Source: Clonostachys chloroleuca
Lineage: Eukaryota; Ascomycota; Sordariomycetes; Hypocreales; Bionectriaceae
Reading direction: 5' to 3'
Assembly (NCBI GenBank): GCA_037952775.1
Contig: JBANAY010000003.1
Coordinates: forward strand, 1,178,001-1,242,000
DNA: 64,000 bases
How positions within the stretch are numbered: position 1 is the first letter of the stretch; the number at the start of each line of letters is the position of its first letter. The position numbers and the translations under genes are program-made. Shown piece after piece: positions 20,622 to 32,975 of this stretch. The notes beneath the pieces were generated by a model. It worked only from the letters and a program-made list of their open reading frames with translations. It had not been told where the DNA came from and made no database searches.

Positions 20622-21263
20622 GGGGAGGATTTAGGAGGAACGTAGACAATAAGCTACAGCGTGTTGAGACTGACAATTATGGTATGGTTCTTGAATCTTT
20701 CAGGTTCTGCAAAGTTCCTCTCGTAGATATGAATCCATAATATGGCTATACTTATAGTAAACGCATTGTATGCAAATATAGACTATTCTCCAACTTCGTA
20801 AAACTTGAAACATTCAAGAACCATTCCACAATTATCAGTACTGTAAACGTGCTCGGCTAACCATGAATCTAATATCTCCTTACACTTACCTAGTGGGGCA
20901 GATTCGGAAAGCTTCAGTTATGCACCAAAACGTTGTGGTAAAAGCGGCTGATGTAATTTAGGCTTGTGGGCGCGTTTCTCTAAACGATTTACTGTACTAA
21001 ATCACGTGAGTTAACGCTTTTTCTTTCATTATAAGAACAACAATTTAAACTCGCCATACATATACCACACTATCCACTCATAATTCTTTACTTATTTTAT
21101 CTGCCATCTAATTGGTCTAAGTAGGAGACACAAACACTCAACTTGTGCATTCAATATACGCGTTCGCGATATTCGAAGGAAGCCGGCCAAACTGCATTTC
21201 CTCTTATCGAGGTGCTTGGAAGAACCTACCTAGAATACGTACCAGAAAGGCATAGTCCACGCT
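20622..21263. other. Intergenic region upstream of Zn2Cys6 regulator
   Basis: Holds the 3' flank of the aminotransferase and the promoter of the regulator. A palindromic E-box CACGTG is present at 21003-21008. No gene seen. Confidence 0.4.
21003..21008. promoter_or_regulatory. E-box CACGTG upstream of the regulator gene
   Basis: CACGTG, a bHLH-type site, about 255 bp before the ATG at 21264. Motif match only. Confidence 0.25.
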
Positions 21264-23603
21264 ATGGACGGCTTCGTTCGCATGCGCTCCAGTGTAGCGT
21301 GTTTAAGATGCAGAAGATCCAAAATCAAATGCGACAATTCTGGGAGACTGGATGCTCCTTGCGAAAATTGTAGCAGAGTTGGTCAAAAATGCTAGTGGCC
21401 GGGTCCAACATCAGTGGCGGTTAAACGATCAGATAACTCGAGGTTCAATTACGACGTTGATTCTGGACCTGAAAGGAAGAAGATCCGGAGAAATCCTCTA
21501 AATCAGCAGCCAGAGCGCTCCCATCAGCAGCAGCAACAGCAATATGGAGACATCAAGCTGATACAAAGTATTGATCGCATCACATGGGACTGCGTCATCA
21601 ACACATACGAGCGCCATTTTGCAACAGAACTTTCCTTTTTGCATACTCCTACTTTGAAAAAGAAGATCTATGATCTGGCCGCGGATGAAAAGGCCCCATA
21701 TACCGACTTTTTCTTAGTCTTGCTTGGTCTCCTGGCCCTTACTTCAAGATATCACCCCGAACTTGACAAATACATCAGTCGTACAGACAGAGACAATAAC
21801 ATGGCTTTTTGTGGCACGCGCCTAGCTCGCACCGTTATGAAGGAAGCTACATCCTCGTCCGAATATTTTGCAAAGTTGTTGGGTCATTCTTTGGGATCTA
21901 TCTCGGACGGGTTCTCGGTCTGTTCTGTTGAACGCGTTCAGGCTCTTCTCATGCTGGGTTTGTATGAATGGACATCGCCCAACCAGGAAGGTCTGCGTAC
22001 ATGGATGCTCGTTGGTGCTGCGTGTCGTATGGCTCAGGCACTCAAGCTTGGTTTGGAGCAGGCATTGCCATTTTCTACACAGCGCGACCAGTCCTTATCA
22101 GAGACAGTCGTGGTCAACCGCGAAGTAAGGCGCCGGACCATGTTCAGTTGCTTCATTTTTGATCGTCTCATCGCCTGTGGCAAAGAACGGATGCCAATGC
22201 TTCGTGCCCAGGACCTCCACATCCAGCTACCCTGTGAGAAGATGGATTTCGACTTGAGTCGTGATGTTACTTCGATGACTCTATCAACTCGTAGCCACTT
22301 AAGACTCGCAGAGTCTAACCCCTCGATTCTTGGATGGTTCGTGCAGTTGGTGGACATCTGGGGGAGTATTTCTGAATATTGCAATACTGGCGGCCGTCAT
22401 AGCGAACAGGAACTACCGCCGTGGAACTCCGGATCGAGGTTTTATCAATTACGTTGTCAACTAGAAGGCTTTTTCCAGGACCTCACAACGTCGAGGAACT
22501 CTTTGACCTTCAGCCCTTCCAACTATTTTCGACACGAGAATGGGTCTGGAACATACGTGCTACTACATATGCTATTGTCTCTTTGTCAGATTATGCTGCA
22601 CCGCGAATATGTTCCCTTCATTGCCCTCGGGTCTGAGAAGCCCAGCGGTCCTTTGGATGAGCCCACGTTCCCACCCCAAACGGTCCCCCCAGGGTTTTGG
22701 GAGGAAAGTGCAGAAAAACTGTTCAAAGCCACGAGGACTATTATCGACTTGACTGAGCTCTCTGGAGATAACTTGCCGCATTCTCCTTTGGTCGCATTTG
22801 TCGTTTATACTGCGTGTTTCAACTGCATATATTCTCGATGCTTTCCTCAAATGGACACTGAAAAACACCTGGGTCATGACGGAATTTCAACATTGCAAGG
22901 TGACGTGGATCCGAAAGACTTTATCTCTTCAGCTCGAATCAGGAAGAAGTCTATCGAAGCTCTGGAGAAGCTTGCAAAATATTCAGGTGTGGCCTCGATT
23001 TTTGTTACCAGAGTTGAAGAGGTAGAAACCTATTTTACATCCATAATCGAGGACTTTTACCGTAATCGAGAACGACTCGGGTCGGATGCTACACGGGAAA
23101 GCGCGGACAGATTGAGTGTTCGACTTGGCGGTAACACAGGTGGTTTTGAGGAATGGGCCGAAAAGTCTGATGGAATGATTGGCAACAGCACTATCCTCAA
23201 GACGGATCAGTCCACAGGTACAGTTGGATGCCAGACGGTAACAGGTCCAGGAGATCAGAAGCGACCACAACTTGGCGGGTCCAAGAGGGCGCAGGCCAAG
23301 GCAACCGAAGTTATTACAATCGATCAGCAAAGCCAAATTTCTTCAGAGGGGCCTACTAATATTTCCCAGGTAGAAGACAATCCTCTTAGCCTCATAACCA
23401 ACTCCCGTCAGACATCCCTTCAACCACATGAATTCGTCGAGGTCTCTTCCCAAGCAATACCACTCAAAGATGTATTAGACAGCAACGAGTCCATGTTTAT
23501 GCCCCCCGATCAGAATTGGGACTGGACGTTCCTGAATGATATGTATATGGGCAGCATAGACCTGGAAACCTATGGTCCCGAGCCACATCCTGGAGAACAG
23601 TAA
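21264..23603 (+). CDS. Zn2Cys6 transcription factor with one in-frame TAG after the zinc cluster
   Basis: The ATG at 21264 opens MDGFVRMRSSVACLRCRRSK, a full binuclear cluster (C-x2-C-x6-C-x9-C-x2-C-x6-C) ending GQKC. A TAG at 21393-21395 follows at once, then WPGPTSVAVKRSDNSRFN in the same frame and an open frame to 23603. The main body holds a fungal-specific transcription factor domain (for example LMLGLYEWTSPNQEGLRTW, GAACRMAQALKLGLEQ, VRRRTMFSCFIFDRLI) and a Gln-rich linker (HQQQQQQY). Relatives carry a normal residue before Trp, so CAG to TAG is likely. The gap is too small for an intron. Either the gene is dead, it makes a product by readthrough, or a DNA-binding-free protein starts downstream. 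The position between aminotransferase and permease suggests a local regulator. Confidence 0.7.
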
Positions 23604-23945
23604 GCTTGCTGAAGTGCAAGTTTCTCTGAGGCAAGACAACAAGTATAGAAACCTTGTGCTCAAGACCATTCGGCAGTTAAATCAATAAGCACATTCGTAC
23701 AAGAGATAAGTTAACATACAAACGCTGCCATCTTCGCTTCAGGTGTTTCAAATAATAGAACAATATATAATGTAACTACTTGGAGGATTATTATCACATT
23801 CTATACACCTGGATACTCACATTCAGGATATCGCTTGGTTTGCCATCCTATAATGAGCGTAAGGAAAGAACGTAACAGACTTAATATTTGTTCTTATAAT
23901 GTAGTCTGAGAGTGAACTACGTGTTTATGAACTTGAATGCAAAGC

Positions 23946-25923
23946 CTAAAACACTTTGTGTGCAGCTCGTCGCCAAGAAGGCCAAGATGCAACCTCTGCT
24001 TTGCGAGCTCTGATGATATCCCAGTCGTGCTGGCGAAGGCCGCGGTCGAGATCAATCTCGTCTATGTTGAGCCAGGCTTTCCCCTTCCAGAGGTAGCCCC
24101 CTAACGTCAAGACGACAACCACGGGCAGTGCGAGCACCTTCTTGAAAAAGTTGGAAGCATCACCAACTCCGGCTTGGCCCGGAGGTGCTATAGCAACGAA
24201 GATCTGAGCGGCAAGGACTACAATGCATAGAATAAGACCAAGCCAAGAACCAGCCACGCCTCCATAAGCCCGGAAAGGGATCAAGTCCAACGAGCGATTT
24301 TGTTTCTTCCAGGCAGCGCGGAAACGTATATGAGCCTGTTGAGCAAATCTGTTAGAACTATGAAAAACGTATTCAAGGGGTAACATACCAAGCAGATGGA
24401 CCCCCAGGTGAACAAGCTGGCGAGGCCTGCGATGGCTAGAAACCAGTCGAAGATAGTGGAACCTAAGGATACGAGGCTGATATATGCAATACCTCCCCAT
24501 ATTAACAAAAACAGTACTGATACAAGCTGTCTCCCGGATCTGTCGATGTACGCGAAGACTCTGGGCGCGTACCCGTCATAAGCAAGTGCGGTCAGAGGCC
24601 GCGACCCCCCATAAATGCTAGAGACACCGATTGATATCACAGAAATGCATATCGTGACATTCATCAAGTGATCGTAGCCGTATAGGCCCGCATCGAGTGC
24701 CGCAAGCACAAAGGGTGAGACACCATCAGCATAAGGGTTTTCGCTATTGAGTAGTCGCTCGTCCGTGGAGCTGATAAGCAGTCCTACAAGTGTAAGACCG
24801 ACAATGTAAAATCTGGAGAAATGTTAGAACAAACCCGCAAAAATAAAAACATAACCCGAGGTTGGAATCTAGCTCACATCGTGATACGCCAAAAGACTTG
24901 CTTGATTGCGCCTGGTAAAGCCTTCGTAGGGTTCCTTGATTCTGCAGCGGCCAAGCCCACGAGCTCGGTTCCAGCAAAAGAAAAGGATGCTGTAACAAAG
25001 ACGGAGCAGAAACCTCGAAATCCGTTCTGAAACGCCCCTGGATCTTGCCAAAGCCGGCCGCCCCAATAATGGTCATACTTGCCCCCTGCTGGGCCACCAC
25101 CGCAGATTAGCACGATGGCAACAACCATAAAGATTAGAGTTGAAGCAAGCTTGAAACAAGAGCTCCAAAACTCTTCCTCTGCATATCCCAGAGTCCCGAA
25201 TATATTGATAAATATAATCAGAACCCAGAAGACTGTGATCCAGACGGCTGGGCTAATGTCCCGGTTCCAGTATTGAACAGTAAAGGAACAGACCGTCAGC
25301 TCTAAAGGCAAAGTGACTAGCCATTGAAGGACCTGTATATAGGTAGTTAGCTGTACTGCTGTTCAGGATTTGGGAGATGGACTGTGCTAGCAAACGAACA
25401 TAAATCCATCCCACAGCAAAACCCCAGGAGGGGCTAATGAAGCGGATGGAATAAGTGTAGAAACCTCCCGAGACTGGATACATCACTGCCAGCTCACCAA
25501 GGGTGTGGGCTACATTGAAGACCAAGATACCAATTAGCGCGAAGCAGATGAGCACTGAGCTGGGCCCTCCTCGCGTCAAGGCTGAGCCCGAACCAACAAA
25601 GAAGCCAGCCCCTATTGTTCCACCAATCGCGATCATATTTAGATGGCGTTTCTTCATAGAACGATCGAGCTCGGCACCGCCGGTTCCATAATCACCTAGA
25701 TAGATGACGAGCTATTTCAAAAGGCTCGTAGATGATGGACTGTTGCTTTGGACAAACACTTACGACGGGAGAAGGAGCGCAGGTTCAGACCATTGCGAGT
25801 CAAGAAATCAGCCTCGCGAAAGTCAGCTGGAATATCGCTGGACACTGTGCCAAGTTCGATCTCTGGACCTCGTGTCTCTTTCGATACGGTAGTAGAGCGG
25901 ATATTGGCATCTTTCGAAGACAT
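23946..25923 (-). CDS. Amino-acid permease (AAT/YAT family)
   Basis: Five exons with GT-AG introns give an apparently complete permease. The first exon (MSSKDANIRSTTVS to LNLRSFSRR) and DYGTGGAELDRSMKKRHLNM form the cytosolic N-terminus. The first helix has IGGTIGAGFFVGSGSALTRG; then TLGELAVMYPVSGGFYTY, GWIYVLQWLVTLPLELTVCS across an intron, FSFAGTELVGLAAAESRNP, YGGSRPLTALAYDGYAPRVF and a C-terminal RAAHKVF with stop at 23946. About 12 membrane segments are expected, in the plasma membrane. It imports amino acids by proton symport; specificity unknown. It is convergent with the Zn2Cys6 regulator (343 bp between). Unlike the permease at 15.5-17.4 kb, no lesions were seen. Confidence 0.85.
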
Positions 25924-26891
25924 CTTGCTTGAACACCTCGGTATACAAAGAAACAAACCCAAGTGAAATGATGATTGATTGTACACGGTCCTTTTGAGTC
26001 AAAGGACAAAACTGCAAAGAAAAGCCTAAAGAGAATGAAAAGTCTTGATGTATTTAAGCTATTTATGAGATCTTCTTTCTCCTATCGTTATCTAATGCTC
26101 AGAATTGGGCAATAGCCTGCTGATGGCCCGATTTCTAGGTTCACACCGAATCCGGGTTTCGGGCTTCCCGAAAGGCCATGAAGGGTTCGGACCGATATAT
26201 TGTATTGCCTTAGGTAGGACTCGTGCGGGGAAACCGACCCCCGTGGGGGGAATCACATCTCCCTCCCTTAGTGGGACCGCATGAAGCCGTTGACCGACGG
26301 TCCCGTTCACCAGTATAATCGTCCAAATCGAGAATCGAGTCCGCCATTTGATTGAGTATGCCATATCCCTATAGCCATTTAATTATTTTGCTCACACAAA
26401 CTAGGAATGAAGTCGAAGCGCTCGGTCACAGGATCTTTGATTAGGACCAACCGAGTATATCTCAGTCGTCGTGGGTACTCAAACACTTACTAATATACCT
26501 GTTATAAGGGATAACACTTAGTACTACACAAATACTATAGATAAAACTACTTTAAACCCCAATCAACTGTCAAAGTCCTGGTGATGCAGGAAGTGAGTTT
26601 TGTATATATAATCTGGGTAGGCAACCTGTCCATTTACTCAGGTCGAATTCAAGAAGGCGGGCAGGAGGTACTTATAAGCATATTCTCAGGATGATAAAAT
26701 TACATGTAGAACCATATATGTCTTATTGGTAGGATATTGGCTTGCAAATCTCAAGTAGATGTGTGTACTTTTTCAGTCGTTCTATGCAGTGCCTAGGTTA
26801 TATCAAGTGTACCTTATGAATCAACATTTAATAGACTATTCAACTCTTCATCCATTAGAGTGTCGAAGAATAAGTCCTCGAGGTCGTGATC
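25924..26891. other. Intergenic region with GC-rich inverted motifs
   Basis: Upstream of the amino-acid permease. It holds CGG/CCG inverted half-sites with other spacings, such as TCGGGCTTCCCGA near 26159 and TCGGACCGA near 26186. No coding region supported. Confidence 0.4.
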
Positions 26892-29683
26892 CTACCGTGC
26901 CAAATCACTACCATCATGACTTTGGGTGGAAACACTGCACCCATGAGTGATATCAGTCATGTCTCGAAATTGTGTCCAACCTTCCTGTTCTAGGGCAGTA
27001 GCTATAGTAGAAATTCTAGTATCACTCTCATCCGCCGGAGAAAGATCGTCCGGGTAGGCTTGAATGAGTTTGGGGCCTTGAAAAGCCCCGACACCGCGTT
27101 GAGTCTCGTCAGTGTCCCTCGCATCTGGTTTTTCCTTCGTGTCAGGGGTGACATGAACTTGTATTTTGAGTGTGACATGACAACATTTTGTGTCCGCACA
27201 AGTCCTATAGGCCGTATTTGTATTATAGTCCGTAGATCTCGAGCCGGAAATGGAGAAAGGTTGAGCACTAGATGCATCGACAAGTCTTAGAAATTCTGGA
27301 AAGTCCGTTTCTTGGGCCAGGCGGCAAGTGTTCAATGACCTGTCAAGGGCATATGCTAGTCGAATGTATGCTGATTGCAATAACTCAACGCCAACCGTAG
27401 CTTGAGCAGTTGGTCCACTCTTATATGTGATGGGAATGCACGCTTTTGCAAGGTCAGCAGCATGTTGAACAGCGTGAGCAATCCAGCCAAGTCCACCTTG
27501 TCGATCACCGCAAGTCTGTGCGGTCGAAGTAATCATTCTAGATAGGTCATCGCCCATCCGAAGAATACCAATGATGTTACCAAAATGTGGACATATAGAA
27601 CGCAGGGCTTCCTGCCATGGAATCTGTGCATCGAGGGCCTGCAAAGCTAGTAAGAAGGTAATGGAAAATACCACGGCTGTGGATAACTCTGGTGCTAATT
27701 GTAGGTCAAAGAACATCTTGAAACAGTTGGCTATCGCCGTCATGGCATTACCAATCTCCTTATGTTGCCCCGTGGTTATGACAGAACGAGTCTTGCACGT
27801 GTTCCTAAATTGCGAGATATCCGAATTAAGAATATTTTGCCAAACTATTTCATAATGAAGTAGCATTATATAGGCAGAACTTTGGTCATTAGTTAGTTTG
27901 AAACACACGTTGTAATTAAAAAAAATCAACCACCAACATAAGGCTAGAAGGCGGGAATGAGAAGCTTACTGATATTTTATAAGTAATGTATTTGCAGATC
28001 TGAATGGTTGAGAGTCAGATTTTCCGAGTTGCTCTCGAGAAAAGGACGAGTTATCCCCTGTGGGGTCAAGAGATGTAGCAGAAATCCAGGATTTTGCGTA
28101 TGAATGCCACATCCGCATCGCCCCTTTCATCGCTTGGATGCGTCTAAGTCGAACGATATTCTGTTCTAGGGTAGCACTTGACACGTTGTAAAACGAATCG
28201 GCCAGTAACAGAACATCTTTGAGTAAAACGCAGAACTTGATCTGCAAATGAAGGACATCCGCTAAGTGGCGCTTATTTGTAGGCGAGAAGACTTGACTCC
28301 TCAACTCTTCGTCACGCAGGTCAGTCCGGCATAGCCCAGGATTCATATCAAATCCAAAATGTGCTCGATTAATCTGCGCAGGCTGACGGTGCTCAAGCCC
28401 GAGGGTGGAGTCACGGATGACGCAACACCACCACAGCCGTTTCAATTGATTCGCTCTCCGTGATTCAATGACACTCTCTCCTAAGGTAAGCCCGGCGGCC
28501 CGCGACAGAATTGCGGTGTATTGATGAGCTTGTACCAATTTTGCGTGGTGGATAGCGGTTGTCAGCCACATGACGTCGGGTTTCAGACAAGCCTGTGTCG
28601 ATGTTGGGGACCAAAATGATAAGAGTAACCCGGCCCGGGAAAGAGTGAGTGGACATGAGTCTATTCCGCAGTCAAAGAGTAACTTGCTGCGATGATATAG
28701 AGACTCACGGGCATCTCTTATGTTGGCAAAGCCAAGAGCTCTAAGAGTTGAGCTGGAAACGAAAGTACAACAAACGAAGAGCATAGCTTGGAATATAACC
28801 AATGGTAGCTGACCCTCCGTACTACCGGGACCATTGCCGAGCGGTTGATCTACATAGGCTTCCCAGAAATCGCCTTCATTCAAGATTGGTAACAAAGGGT
28901 GTATGTGAGTAAAGTACTGCTGCACGAACTCATCGCGCATCGGTTTCATTGGAAGATGGAGGCAGCCCATGCTTTCGAGATACTTGAAGTCCTTGGTTGA
29001 TAAGTTATCGAAGTTGCATTCATTGATGAAAGAATAGTTTGAAAACCGAACTTCGGGAATCTCCCAGCAGCAATTTTCGTTAACTTGAGAGCAATACGCA
29101 GGTGTCTCGTAAGTCGTGGCAGACACCTGGTCCATTTTAGCGCTTCGACAATCGAAGACACAGTTAAAGCCTTCGGGGCTGATCCGAGTTTGATCCTCGG
29201 GTGAGGGATCATCGTAGGTAGCGTGGTCGGCGGCATCTTTGCCATCTTGGTGATGATTGACTTCATATCTGGCGCGCGATTCATGTAGGTCGCAAGAATT
29301 CGCATTTGCATCATCGCAACCGGGCATCAGAGTTTTTGAAGAGGCTTGCAGCCGCTCAATATTCACATGGCGATCCTGGTGACCTGGGGGCGGCCGGTGT
29401 TGTGCACACTGTTTTTGCCTGTTTTGGACGTGGTAGTTAGTTAAATTGTAACCATCTTCTGTTCATCTAGCAATAAGCCTTACAATCTTGACTGCCTTTC
29501 GCTCACCACACAGTGAACATTGTCAAGCCTGCAGTGCATACAAGGTCGACCTTTGAGGGAAATGTCGCATCTGACCTTCCTTGTTCGACATGAAAGATAT
29601 GCTTGTGAGGCGCGCTTGCGACGGCTGGGCTTGGCTTGTATTCCGTCGTGGGAAGTTGATGTTGGGCTATGTTGAGACGACAT
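26892..29683 (-). CDS. CTF1-beta-like Zn2Cys6 transcription factor with a mutated zinc cluster
   Basis: Three exons. The ATG at 29683 gives MSSQHSPTSTSHDG, then the zinc cluster RKRASQAYLSCRTRKVRCD, LKGRPCMHCRLDNVHC. The first cluster cysteine is Tyr (codon TAT, where TGT is expected); the other five remain. After an intron at about 29424-29490 comes a fungal-specific domain: GFDMNPGLCRTDLRDEELRS, CGIDSCPLTLSRAGLLLSFW, SPTSTQACLKPDVMWL. A last intron (about 27895-27959) leads to the C-terminal exon, which ends at 26892. The layout matches cutinase transcription factor 1-beta-like regulators of lipid and carbon use. Loss of one zinc ligand should weaken DNA binding, though the frame is intact. 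It is divergent from acetoacetyl-CoA synthetase. Confidence 0.75.
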
Positions 29684-30248
29684 GAAGTATTTACAGGGGC
29701 GATATGCGTCGGATTGTGATTGAATGGGTCTAATTGACGATCTGTAATTCCTAAAGGAGCTCCTCCTCGCCCGAAATAATATAAAAGGAAAGCTCTTCAA
29801 TAAAAGGTGGGGGAATATCTAGCAAAATAACCAGCGAAACTCACTGATATCAAGGGCATACAACGTAGTGGACATACACTAGCCTGACGCCTTTGGGAAA
29901 ACGAAAGGCTATAGTATCTACATACCATGCCCCAAGCGTCTTCCGCCTCAACTAGTCTTCTTCACTAACTCCAGTTTGCACACTCATTACCGTCCCGGGC
30001 CGTGGCCCTCCACCACCAGTGCTCCTTTCTTTTTATTCCGGAGATACCGATCAACTTGAGATTTAATTAGTAAGCGGGCCGACCGGGAATGTCTAAATTA
30101 TGCGCTGACCGGACGGCATGTACAAAGTTCTTATGCGTCGCTAGTCAAAATCACCGATGGGCTTAAGACATGTAACCAAGACCATATTTTCGGCTAAGAG
30201 AAATTTATCACTGGTTGAATCGAACCCGAAACACACTGTCTACTAGTC
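29684..30248. promoter_or_regulatory. Divergent promoter, CTF1-beta-like factor and acetoacetyl-CoA synthetase
   Basis: 565 bp shared by two head-to-head genes. Contains CGG/CCG half-site groups near 30037-30050 and 30073-30110. No CCTCGG motif (known target of CTF1/Far-type factors) was found by eye. Confidence 0.4.
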
Positions 30249-32560
30249 ATGTCTACTACCCAAACGCCTCGAGTATCGTGGGAGCATCCAGACCCTCAAG
30301 GGACTGAAATGTTCAAGTTCATGCAGGACAGCAACAGGAAATATGGCCTGCAACTTAAAGTATATTCTGATCTTGCCTGGGTTCCAGGAATGTTGCTTTA
30401 TTTCCGGTAAAAACTGACTTAGGATTTTCAGACTTTTTCAGAACTCTACCAATGGTCTTGTAATCAGCGCAGTCAATTTTATGCCCAGCTTTTTGATTAC
30501 GCCAACCTCATTCACACAGGGAGCTATTCTACAGTTGTCGATGAAAGCGCACCTATCGACAGCATCCCTCGCTGGTTTCACGGAATAAAAACTAATTGGG
30601 CCGAGAATATCCTCTACACCAGGTCTTTTGCTGATCCCTCCAACTTCCATGGGCTCAGTGGCAAAGAGGACGACAAGATTGCCATGACAGAGATAAGAGA
30701 GGGCGGTGATTTCGTTCGAGAACTCGCGTGGGCTCAATTTCGCCAACAGTCTGGGAAGATAGCATCAGCCCTCCGCGCTCGCGGGGTTTGCAATGGAGAC
30801 CGCATTGTGGTCGTTGGGGCCAACTCCATCGAGACCTGTCTTGTGTTCGTGGCCTGTACGTGGCTTGGCGCAATCTTCAGCAGCTGTTCAACGGATATGG
30901 GTGTTGAGGGGATTTTGCAGCGGACCAAGCAAATTGACCCAAAGGTTTGTGTCGTATCATCCCCAGACCCTCATTGAAATGACCGCACTGACTGTTTTTA
31001 GTTTATCTTCTTTGATGACGCCGCTATATACAACGGCAGGATCCTGGATCTGAGGGGAAAGATGGGGGTAATAGCGGCAAAAATGCAGGATTGCAGCCAA
31101 TTTCGAGAAATCGTGGCCGTCCCTCGCTTTAACCAACCTCGAGATGTTGCATCTATACCTCGGACAGACGCTTGGGCCAACTTTATGAGTGCAGCATCCT
31201 CTGAAGTACCGGCCTTTTACCAATGCGCGTTCGATGATCCATTTCTTATTGTCTTTTCCTCGGGAACAACCGGGACTCCTAAAGCCATTGTACACGGCGT
31301 AGGGAACATTATCCTGGCCTTGGTCAAAGAGGGAAGATTACACGAAGGCTCTAACGAGGACACCGTGGGCCTGCAGTTCACCACGACTAGTTGGATCATG
31401 TATCTGGCCAACATAGGGCAGCTGCTATTTGGTGCACGGGCAGTCATGTACGATGGGTCCCCATTCCATCCTGATATGACGACTTTTATTACAATCATAA
31501 GCCAGCAAAAAGTAACCAAGCTTGGTACGAGTCCACGATGGATGCAACAGATGTTGAACAATGGCATCAAGCCAAAGCATATTGCTGATCTCAGCAGCCT
31601 ACAAATCGTAACAACCACAGGGATGGTGCTTTCTGATCAGCTAGCAGAGTGGTTTTATGAGTCTGGCTTCCCCAAACACGTGCACTTGGCCAATATATCC
31701 GGAGGAACCGACATTGCTGGCTGCTTTGGACAAGAGAATCCGCTCACGCCAGTTTACGGCAGTGCAATACAAGGCCCTTCGCTTGGAGTGCCCATTGCTG
31801 TCTATGATCCAGACAGCCCAAATGACTCGGCTACAGTATGTGAAAGGGGTACACCTGGTGAGCTAGTCGCGACACATGCTTTTCCGAATATGCCTGTCCT
31901 ATTCTGGGGCGATATACACTCGCAGCGAGCGGGTCACGCACCCAACACAACGACCTATCTGAGTGCGCCTCCGGGTTCCAAATATCACGATGCCTATTTC
32001 AACCGCTTCGATCATGTGTGGGCCCATGGAGACTTCTGTGTAGTGAATCCCTCTACCGGAAACATCTCATTTCTGGGACGAGCGGATGGTGTACTCAACC
32101 CATCTGGCGTCCGGTTCGGAAGTGCGGAGATCTATAAAGTGATAGAGAAACGATTTGCCGATCAGGTTGCCGACAGCCTGTGCGTAGGTCAAAAGAGGCC
32201 GACCGACGAAGACGAGAGTGTGCTTCTCTTCTTATTGATGAAGCCCGGCTGCGTCTTGGATCGCGCCTTGTCAGCCAAGATAAAGGATGCAATACAGCAA
32301 GACTTGACCAAGAGACATGTTCCAAAATCTATATTCCAAACCCCGGAAATTCCCGTAAGACTCCAAGATCTATTCGTTTCAAACAATTGCTAAAGTTATC
32401 TAAGACAACGGTAAATGGCAAAAAGGTGGAACTACCTGTCAAGAGAATCGTCTCAGGCTTTAAAGTAAAGCCTAGTGGGACATTATTAAATCCGAAAAGT
32501 CTTGATTTCTACTATAAGTTCGCGCAATTTGATGCAAAGGTTCCAAGAGAGAAACTGTAA
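30249..32560 (+). CDS. Acetoacetyl-CoA synthetase
   Basis: Four exons (30249-30359, 30432-30944, 31002-32354, 32405-32560) with GT-AG introns give about 675 residues, the usual length. The N-terminus MSTTQTPRVSWEHPDPQGTE and SAPIDSIPRWFHGIKTNWAE are typical of acetoacetate-CoA ligases. The AMP-binding core shows VFSSGTTGTPKAIVHG (P-loop), then SGGTDIAG, YFNRFDHVWAHGDFC and LGRADGVLNPSGVRFGSAEIY. The last exon brings KKVELPVKRIVSG with the C-terminal Lys region, then PSGTLLNPKSLDFYYKFA. It activates acetoacetate (from leucine or lipid breakdown) to acetoacetyl-CoA in the cytosol. No lesions seen. Divergent from a CTF1-beta-like regulator. Confidence 0.9.
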
Positions 32561-32975
32561 AGAAAGGGAATGATCAGTTTTACTATTATCTTACGTCTCA
32601 AGTTATGTCTAGTATATACCAGTCTGTCAGGCTACAGGGAATATCTTATCAGTATCGAATTGGACAATAACTGTGAGCCTGTAGCTGGCTAGAGAGCACC
32701 AAGAACTAGCACACAAGTACCCTTTCCCAATGTATCTACAGTACATTTGACATGCTTATAAGGTACGCATATACGGAGACATAACGCATGATTGAAAATC
32801 TACTTGACCTTGCTTCCTTAGTTTATTTAATATACTCTGCCTCGCTATTCAAACTACATTGACCAAGCATATTGGTCATTTACGAGGCTCGCTTTACACC
32901 TGTCTACATAAGCTACTTGGCGAGATTAACTAGGCACATCATCCTTGACATTTGTAAGGATTATCCGTATTTCAC
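32561..32975. other. Convergent intergenic region
   Basis: Between the 3' ends of acetoacetyl-CoA synthetase and amidase. Nothing recognisable seen. Confidence 0.4.
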
